Positions 1 to 3,833 of a stretch of DNA of 5,426 nt are shown piece after piece. The position numbers and the translations under genes are program-made. Under the pieces are notes generated by a model that saw only the letters and a list, made by a program, of their open reading frames with translations, was not told the origin of the DNA and did not search any database. How positions within the stretch are numbered: position 1 is the first letter of the stretch; every line of letters starts with the position of its first letter. This DNA is from Octadecabacter sp. (GTDB lineage: Bacteria; Pseudomonadota; Alphaproteobacteria; Rhodobacterales; Rhodobacteraceae): positions 1 to 5,426 of the forward strand of contig DQCL01000082.1 of NCBI GenBank assembly GCA_003533975.1, in the 5' to 3' direction.

Positions 1-3
1 GGA

Positions 4-23
4 CCCGCTACGCGGGCTTTCAT
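4..23 (+). terminator. Rho-independent terminator of a gene left of the window
   Basis: A 5-bp stem CCCGC/GCGGG (4-8 and 12-16) closes a 3-base loop and is followed by CTTTCATT, a short, interrupted T-rich tail. This is the usual form of an intrinsic terminator for a plus-strand gene whose coding part lies off the left edge. Bases 1-3 may be the last part of a longer stem that the window cuts. The same sequence, with two one-base differences in length, recurs at 3784-3805. Confidence 0.6.
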
Positions 24-27
24 TCGA

Positions 28-43
28 CCCTATGTTGTTAGGG
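28..43 (+). other. Small inverted repeat just before the first gene's ribosome binding site
   Basis: CCCTA (28-32) and TAGGG (39-43) form a perfect 5-bp stem around the loop TGTTGT. It lies between the upstream terminator hairpin and the ribosome binding site of the first gene. It could be a protein-binding dyad or a 5' leader hairpin. No T-run follows, so it is not a terminator on its own. Confidence 0.3.
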
Positions 44-47
44 CACT

Positions 48-53
48 AAGGAG
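48..53 (+). promoter_or_regulatory. Ribosome binding site AAGGAG
   Basis: AAGGAG is a near-perfect Shine-Dalgarno sequence 6 bases before the ATG at 60. It fixes that ATG as the start of the 117-residue exported protein. Confidence 0.75.
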
Positions 54-59
54 CCATAC

Positions 60-413
60 ATGCGCTTGATCATAGTGATACCCCTTATCCTGCTACCGAT
101 GATGGCGCTGGCTGATACCACACCGTGCCGGACGAACCATCGTGGCCAAATGGTGTGCAAAGATTCCAGTGGGGATCAGTGGACGCAGCGAAAAGATCAC
201 CGTGATAGAACTATTTGGGTTAACCAACGTACCCACCAAAAGATACGCGAACGGGCGAACAACAACCGTGGCGTTGACTTCGTTGGCGCTGGTGGCGCGA
301 CGGTTGCGCGCACCACTAAGCGATCCGGTGACCGGACCCGCATTGAGTACAGCGGTGGCACGCTCGTATGCCGACCTGATCAGAAAAAATTGGTTAGATG
401 CTTTAAAGAGTAA
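60..413 (+). CDS. Small basic exported protein with two Cys-x9-Cys pairs, function unknown
   Basis: I do not recognise this 117-residue protein as a named family. Residues 1-18 form a Sec-type signal peptide: M-R, a hydrophobic run of Leu/Ile/Pro/Met, then ALA before D19. The mature part of about 99 residues is strongly basic (many Arg and Lys) and should be secreted or periplasmic. It has exactly four cysteines, in two pairs with the same spacing: C23-x9-C33 near the N-terminus and C104-x9-C114 near the C-terminus, each opening with Cys-Arg. Two disulfides are therefore likely. A Gly/Ala-rich stretch (about 71-82) lies between. The start is supported by AAGGAG 6 bases upstream. Only about 40 bases separate it from the upstream terminator and I see no clear -35/-10 pair there, so it may depend on read-through. 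Export is well supported by sequence; the role is unknown. Confidence 0.8.
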   Translation: MRLIIVIPLILLPMMALADTTPCRTNHRGQMVCKDSSGDQWTQRKDHRDRTIWVNQRTHQKIRERANNNRGVDFVGAGGATVARTTKRSGDRTRIEYSGGTLVCRPDQKKLVRCFKE

Positions 414-414
414 T

Positions 415-441
415 CAGGCACGCCTGACGGCGTTAGCCGTC
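415..441 (+). other. Two overlapping small hairpins after the first gene
   Basis: Immediately after the TAA stop, CAGGC (415-419) pairs with GCCTG (422-426), and GACGGC (426-431) pairs with GCCGTC (436-441) around the loop GTTA. The two stems share base 426. No T-run follows, so this is not a classical intrinsic terminator. It may protect the 3' end of the message or act as a Rho-assisted end. Confidence 0.35.
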
Positions 442-452
442 CGTCTGAGGGG

Positions 453-471
453 TTGTATCAGCATCATACAA
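453..471. repeat. Inverted repeat TTGTAT/ATACAA
   Basis: TTGTAT (453-458) and ATACAA (466-471) form a perfect 6-bp dyad with a 7-base spacer, about 120 bases before the next gene. It could be an operator or a transcript hairpin. Nothing else in the 414-591 gap suggests a gene. Confidence 0.3.
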
Positions 472-591
472 GCACTTCCAATCTTGTGCGCAAATTCACG
501 GTTTGATGCGAAGATTCCCTCAACCAGCCTCAAAAGCGCCTGAGTTTTCATCCACCTTCGTGTCGAAACAGTTAAAGCGGAGTCATTCCAA

Positions 592-1098
592 ATGAGTATT
601 CTTTCAAACTGGCTGGGAAAAGCGGCGCTCCTTACTCTTCTTCCTGTAGCCGTATCGGCTCAGACCTATGGCGACTGGATGTTCCAAAAAGGTGAGTCAG
701 CCACTGGCTGTAGGGCAGTAACCTTTTCCCCCCAACTAGACGAAACTATTATGTTCCAAATGTTGGGAATGAAAGAAGCACCGGGGTTTGAGGGTGAAGG
801 GCCACATGTCGGCTTTTTGCTTACGCGAGAATCCGCATATCCAAGTTCCTCAGACCTCGTTTTTAGAGTGAGTATCGACTCCGCCGGAATCTTCGATTTC
901 GAAGGGGCAGCAATTGGGGGTACAGTAGGGTCTTCTCCGCTCGAATATGATAGAGAGCTCATGCAAAATTTTGTGAAATATTCTTCAGCCGGGAGCTATA
1001 TGTCCGTTGATCCCGGAAACGGTTTCTTCCCGATTGGCTTTAGTTTGCGAGGGTCATCGCGGGCGCTGCGGGCATTCGAAGATTGCATGTACAACTGA
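592..1098 (+). CDS. Exported two-cysteine protein, loosely IalB-like, function unknown
   Basis: This is a 168-residue protein with a Sec signal peptide: a short polar start, K10, a hydrophobic segment (11-22) and cleavage after VSA (A23), leaving a mature protein that begins Q-T-Y-G-D-W. GCGGAG at 577-582, 9 bases upstream, supports the start. Only two cysteines are present, C40 in a T-G-C-R context and C165 three residues from the C-terminus, so a single disulfide joining the two ends of the mature chain is likely. The G-D-W near the mature N-terminus and the ending G-F-S-L-R-G-S-S-x-A-L-R-A-F-x-x-C recall the C-terminal signature of alphaproteobacterial IalB-like (invasion-associated locus B) periplasmic proteins. 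The match is to the pattern only, so I do not assign a symbol. The gene converges on the recombinase gene with 7 bp between stop codons. Confidence 0.8.
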   Translation: MSILSNWLGKAALLTLLPVAVSAQTYGDWMFQKGESATGCRAVTFSPQLDETIMFQMLGMKEAPGFEGEGPHVGFLLTRESAYPSSSDLVFRVSIDSAGIFDFEGAAIGGTVGSSPLEYDRELMQNFVKYSSAGSYMSVDPGNGFFPIGFSLRGSSRALRAFEDCMYN

Positions 1099-1105
1099 AT
1101 GTACA
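1088..1105. repeat. TGTACA hairpin spanning a convergent gene junction
   Basis: ATGTACA occurs at 1087-1093 and again at 1099-1105. Because TGTACA is its own reverse complement, 1088-1093 and 1100-1105 can pair around the loop ACTGAA. The loop contains the TGA stop of the exported-protein gene (1096-1098), and the second copy ends next to the recombinase stop codon (1106-1108). It could act as a weak two-way transcript end, but neither strand has a T-run. Confidence 0.4.
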
Positions 1106-1774
1106 CTAGCGCAACCTAATCAGCGCATTCCTGACGCTCATTGCCTGCCATTCACGATTGCGGGGCGTCGGCACCTTTGCAGTATTCAATGCGTCCGCGA
1201 TTTGTTGCAGAGTTGAGCCGCTGGCGCGCATTGGGGTGATTATGCTGGCAATGCGCTGTGCAGCCGCGTCAGCGGCGGTTATTGCTGCCTTGTTACGTTT
1301 CATAGTTGCGTCGCGCATACCACCCAGCTTAACGCCACGGGCCTTTGCCACCGCCAGCGCCTGTTTTGTGCGAAGGCTGATAAAGTCGCGTTCCTGTTCG
1401 GCAAGAGCGGCATATATGTGAAGCTGGAATTTATCGGCGTTTGGCATGCTGGCGACACGCACCTTGAGGCGCTTGTTATCTAAAAGGGCGCTGATAAAGC
1501 TAACTTTGCGGGACAGCCTGTCCAACTTCGCCACAAGCAGTTCTGCCCCCTCAGTGACCGCCATATCAAGCGCCTTGGTCAGTTCTGGCCTGTCCGCATA
1601 CTTGCCGGACTGAACGTCTGTGAAAGTGCCAATCACCTCGAACGGGACGTCTGAGTAGTTATCCAAAAAAAGCTGAATATCGCGTTTTTGGGCATCAAGG
1701 CCAAGGCCGGATTCACCTTGGCGCTTGGTGCTGACACGATAGTAAATCACGTACTTCTTTGCGGTCTGGGACAT
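1106..1774 (-). CDS. Small serine recombinase (resolvase/invertase family)
   Basis: The protein cuts and rejoins DNA through a covalent phosphoserine link. Residue numbers count from the ATG at 1774. The resolvase N-terminal domain covers about 6-150. Y-R-V-S-T-K-R-Q carries the nucleophile Ser15 with Arg13. D-R-P-E-L carries the conserved Arg62. A-K-L-D-R-L-S-R carries Asp85, Arg86 and Arg89. The long E-helix includes A-L-A-E-Q-E-R-D (about 123-130). All the catalytic residues I can place are present, so it should be active. The C-terminal part (about 186-222) reads as a helix-turn-helix, with L-Q-Q-I-A-D-A-L-N then P-T-P-R and W. The total of 222 residues is close to Tn3/gamma-delta-type resolvases and much shorter than large serine integrases. 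An ATG at 1786 would add four residues, but GAGG at 1781-1784 lies 6 bases before 1774 and favours the shorter form. Such recombinases resolve plasmid or transposon multimers or invert DNA; the target here is unknown. Confidence 0.93.
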   Translation of the reverse strand: MSQTAKKYVIYYRVSTKRQGESGLGLDAQKRDIQLFLDNYSDVPFEVIGTFTDVQSGKYADRPELTKALDMAVTEGAELLVAKLDRLSRKVSFISALLDNKRLKVRVASMPNADKFQLHIYAALAEQERDFISLRTKQALAVAKARGVKLGGMRDATMKRNKAAITAADAAAQRIASIITPMRASGSTLQQIADALNTAKVPTPRNREWQAMSVRNALIRLR

Positions 1775-1780
1775 AACGAA

Positions 1781-1784
1781 CCTC
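1781..1784 (-). promoter_or_regulatory. Ribosome binding site that decides the recombinase start
   Basis: On the minus strand this reads GAGG, 6 bases before the ATG at 1774. The alternative in-frame ATG at 1786 has only AT-rich sequence before it and would overlap this site, so 1774 is preferred. Confidence 0.6.
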
Positions 1785-1874
1785 ATTTATAAATCGTCGT
1801 CGTTGGTTGTGATATTTATAACAGGTTGCCATCATGATTCGCGAGTCCAATCAATATGTTACGCTGAATTTATA
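1785..1874. promoter_or_regulatory. Possible resolution (res) site or recombinase operator: three ATTTATA boxes
   Basis: ATTTATA occurs at 1785-1791, 1814-1820 and 1868-1874, all in the same orientation, at intervals of 29 and 54 bases. The first lies in the perfect palindrome ATTTATAAAT (1785-1794). The second lies in the dyad TGTGATATTTATAACA (1808-1823), which has the form TGTnATA-n2-TATnACA. Three binding sites just upstream of the resolvase gene, with the widest gap farthest from the gene, recall the I-II-III layout of Tn3/gamma-delta res regions. The boxes are AT-rich and short, so chance or promoter -10 elements are real alternatives. TATAAA on the minus strand at 1815-1820 could itself be the recombinase -10. 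Confidence 0.35.
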
Positions 1875-2679
1875 CTGTTTCCGCGTTAGCGATAATGGTC
1901 GGATGCGCGCGCCAGCTTGAATGGTTGGAGGGCAACAATTGCCGATGGCTTGGAGTCCGTCTGCGCGCGCCGGAAAAGCGGAATGAGCTCTAGCCAAAAA
2001 CCAAAAATGGCAGGGCGTCAGTACAGCTACGTATTTCTTGATCAATCGGGTATTGCTCTCGCCAAGTATAGAAACAGTGCGGCGTAAAACTAGAATATTT
2101 TGACTTGCCCCAATGTGGACGCGTAACAAAATTACCCTAATCCGATAACTGTGGAAATATTATTACTTCAAGGGGCGGACGCCCAGCGAGGGATGGATTT
2201 TGTCAAGTTAGCAAATTTTGGTGTCCCGACGTGAACTTTCGGCAAGCAGGTGATTGGGCCAGTATTGTACGGCTTGTTGGGCAGGTAGATTGTTGCGAAG
2301 TGGTGTGCATAGCTTGTTCCAAACTTTGTGGGTCGCTTTGTCGGGCAGGTTGGTGAAGATAACAGAAAATGGCAGTGTTTGGAGTGCGGGCGGTTTCAAC
2401 GGGTCGACGCAACACTTTAGTCTTTAATCAAAGATGGAGTGTTTGCCGTGAAGTATCGTCGTCGCGTGTTTTCACGGATTGCAAGCCCTTGGAATTATAT
2501 AACGTTGATGACCTTATGGCGCGCACTATTTTCAAGCTCAGTTGAGGCCAAGCATTAAGAATCCCACAAATGATGCTTTCAATAAAATTATGTGACTATC
2601 TTGATGAATTGTGTGCGGCAACCGCTGAAACGCCACGTGAGCAAATCCAGCGTGCAAAGCACCCGAAAGAGTGATCACG
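1787..2679. other. Long stretch without a convincing gene
   Basis: These 893 bases contain the possible recombinase operator/res region at the left end, a direct repeat TGCGCGCGCC at 1904-1913 and 1962-1971, one weak small open frame (2448-2558) and a nested inverted repeat at 2635-2680. Several short frames on both strands (for example minus 2208-2399 and plus 1917-2087) give fairly protein-like translations but lack a good start, and none is long. This fits decayed coding sequence between accessory genes. I see no tRNA, terminator or insertion-sequence end here. Confidence 0.5.
2448..2558 (+). CDS. Possible 36-residue basic small protein
   Basis: This is a weak candidate. A GTG start at 2448 is preceded by GGAG (2436-2439) with 8 bases between, and 36 codons run to a TAA. 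The predicted peptide begins with a cluster of positive charge (K-Y-R-R-R, later R10) followed by a hydrophobic, Trp-containing middle (about 12-29: S-P-W, I-T-L-M-T-L-W, A-L-F), the layout of a small membrane-associated peptide. A five-codon frame, ATG at 2434 to TGA at 2449-2451, overlaps the GTG by two bases and might act as a coupled leader. I recognise no family. A frame of this length can arise by chance. Confidence 0.2.
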   Translation: MKYRRRVFSRIASPWNYITLMTLWRALFSSSVEAKH

Positions 2680-2680
2680 T
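2635..2680. repeat. Nested inverted repeat near the end of the six-cysteine protein gene
   Basis: ACGTGA (2635-2640) pairs with TCACGT (2675-2680), enclosing a second small stem GTGC/GCAC (2652-2655 and 2659-2662, loop AAA). The right arm also holds the palindrome GTGATCAC (2671-2678). The arm overlaps the stop codon of the minus-strand gene. It could form at the 3' end of that transcript, but there is no T-run, so it is not a standard terminator. Confidence 0.3.
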
Positions 2681-3318
2681 TATGACTTCAACCTCTGTGG
2701 CTTCGTTCGGCAACCCGGATAACCGGCGTTCCGACCCTTGACGCCCCGGCAACTATAGATTGCGTCTTTCTTAGTTACCAAGCAGCCCTTGAGGCTAACG
2801 CCTTTCGCCTTGCGCAAATGAACAGACACAATTCCTTCATACCAACTTCTGCCTTGACCGATTGGCAACTTGTGAACAAAATTATATATCCTGATCCGGC
2901 TTCTGTTTGCCTTGATCGCGAATGTAGGTTCTTTGTTGCCTTTATCGGGAGCGGCGGAAATTGTGCTGACGGACACATTGCAGATCAGGTAACCGGTAGG
3001 TGGCTTGAAGTGCTTCCAGTATTCTTCCCCTTTGTGTTCAAGACTTGCGCCAAAGCCATTCTTGTCAGCGAACTTCATTGTTGCCTCTGTCGTGCCCGGC
3101 GGGACTCCAACATAGGTTTCACCTGCCTCAACAGCGGTCTTACAAACAGCGTTGGTGTAGACGCATTTACGGAACTCTTCTCGCGGCCCCCAAGGTTTGG
3201 TGACAGGGTTAACAAGTATTGCGTAAACTACATCTCCTTTTTCGGCTGCGTCAGCAGGAGCCACACCACCAAGGAGCGTCATTGTGACCGAAATTGACAG
3301 AACAAGAAATTTTTTCAT
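2680..3318 (-). CDS. Exported six-cysteine protein of unknown function
   Basis: I do not recognise this 212-residue protein. It begins M-K-K-F followed by a hydrophobic stretch (residues 4-19) and A-P-A-D-A-A, a good Sec signal peptide with cleavage near A24 or A25. The mature protein is basic, especially at the C-terminus, and contains six cysteines (C52, C59, C113, C179, C190, C203), an even number that allows three disulfides and fits a periplasmic or secreted location. Two cysteines lie in a C-x6-C unit (52-59), and the last three cluster in the final 35 residues. No catalytic motif is visible. The start is supported by AAGGA at 3329-3333 (minus strand), 10 bases upstream, which is slightly long. 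No partner gene is adjacent: it stands alone between two gene-poor stretches, transcribed in the same direction as the recombinase and the ATPase gene but too far from either for a tight operon. Confidence 0.78.
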   Translation of the reverse strand: MKKFLVLSISVTMTLLGGVAPADAAEKGDVVYAILVNPVTKPWGPREEFRKCVYTNAVCKTAVEAGETYVGVPPGTTEATMKFADKNGFGASLEHKGEEYWKHFKPPTGYLICNVSVSTISAAPDKGNKEPTFAIKANRSRIRIYNFVHKLPIGQGRSWYEGIVSVHLRKAKGVSLKGCLVTKKDAIYSCRGVKGRNAGYPGCRTKPQRLKS

Positions 3319-3715
3319 CGTAATTTCATCCTTAACAATATGAGCGTTCGGTGCACTTTAACCCAAATTGCCGAGAAGGGCGCATACAAATAATTTTATT
3401 TTGGCCAAAGCAGGCCTCGGTGCGGAGCGCAGCGAATAACCGGAATCCGCCCCTAAGTTCCGAATGCTGCCCTTGAACCTGACGGCTGCTCTGCGCTCGG
3501 AGCAGACCATCGCCGGGTGGTAGGTTGGTTGTGATGGCAGGCTCTGCGGCTCACTCCCCATAGATCTTTTTTCTGCCCGTTTGCGAGGTGTGGGGAGGGA
3601 AACCACTGTGAATATACGAAAATAAAAACTTCCCAGAAATTCTGATAAAGGCCTACCATCGGTGTTAAACTGACCATCGGCGGGATTAAGGCATTGGAAT
3701 CGCTCCGATATTAAC

Positions 3716-3773
3716 GGTGGCAGGTCGATGATACCCCGGTGGTAGGTCATTGGTAGGTCCGGCACCTGCCACC
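3716..3773. repeat. Cluster of GGTGGYAGGT repeats with a 10-bp inverted arm
   Basis: GGTGGCAGGT is at 3716-3725, GGTGGTAGGT at 3738-3747, TGGTAGGTC again at 3751-3759, and the exact reverse complement ACCTGCCACC at 3764-3773. A further GGTGGTAGGT lies at 3516-3525. The outer pair makes a perfect 10-bp stem around a 38-base loop that holds the two inner copies. Such a set may be a protein-binding array, an iteron-like cluster or a structured RNA, directly downstream of a replication-type ATPase gene. Confidence 0.45.
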
Positions 3774-3774
3774 A

Positions 3775-3805
3775 ATGAAAAAGCCCGCTGACGCGGGCCT
3801 TTCAT
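3775..3805 (-). terminator. Strong intrinsic terminator of the primase/helicase-type gene
   Basis: Read on the minus strand, the stem GCCCGC/GCGGGC (3793-3798 with 3783-3788, 4-base loop) is followed directly by TTTTT. An outer arm ATGAAA/TTTCAT (3775-3780 with 3800-3805) extends the pairing. It begins about 30 bases after the TGA of the large minus-strand gene and should end its transcript. On the plus strand the T-run is only three bases, so it works mainly in the minus direction. Confidence 0.8.
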
Positions 3806-3833
3806 CAAGAAACAAGCTGCCAGACTTTGCTCG

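Larger units (their letters stand above)
3319..3833. other. Intergenic region dense in inverted repeats
   Basis: These 515 bases hold no convincing gene. Dyads seen: GAGCGCAG/CTGCGCTC (3425-3432, 3491-3498); CTGCTC/GAGCAG (3486-3491, 3500-3505, 8-base loop); CTCCCCA/TGGGGAG (3554-3560, 3591-3597, 30-base loop, extendable by a G-T pair and an A-T pair); GGTGGCAGGT/ACCTGCCACC (3716-3725, 3764-3773). The right end is a terminator. The part around 3420-3510 resembles, from memory, GC-rich dispersed intergenic elements of Rhodobacterales; I cannot confirm that here. The promoter of the six-cysteine protein gene should lie at its left end, but I cannot place a clear -35/-10 pair. Confidence 0.45.

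Noticed and set aside
142..543. Plus-strand frame of 133 codons
   Set aside because: It overlaps the well-supported exported-protein gene at 60-413 in another frame, has no ribosome binding site and its translation has no signal peptide or domain.
1087..1105. ATGTACA direct repeat as an insertion-sequence target duplication
   Set aside because: The copies are only 12 bases apart, with no element between them; the palindromic hairpin explains them better.
1775..1786. Upstream ATG (1786) as the recombinase start
   Set aside because: It would overlap the GAGG ribosome binding site that serves the ATG at 1774, and it has no such site of its own.
1851..2129. Minus-strand frame of 92 codons
   Set aside because: It starts with TTG without a Shine-Dalgarno sequence and has no recognisable family; it also overlaps the possible recombinase upstream sites. 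Kept only as a possible remnant.
2208..2399. Minus-strand frame of 63 codons with a fairly protein-like translation
   Set aside because: It has a TTG start with no ribosome binding site, another frame of similar length overlaps it, and no family is recognised. It could be a gene fragment but cannot be supported as a gene.
2818..3297. Plus-strand frame of 159 codons
   Set aside because: It is antisense to the six-cysteine exported protein, which has a good signal peptide and ribosome binding site.
3358..3765. Minus-strand frame of 135 codons in the intergenic region
   Set aside because: It runs through several inverted repeats, gives a low-complexity, Arg/Pro-rich translation and has no ribosome binding site. 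It looks like translation of repeat DNA.
3400..3800. CRISPR array suggested by repeated words
   Set aside because: The repeats are only about 10 bp, irregularly spaced and partly inverted, with no regular spacers.
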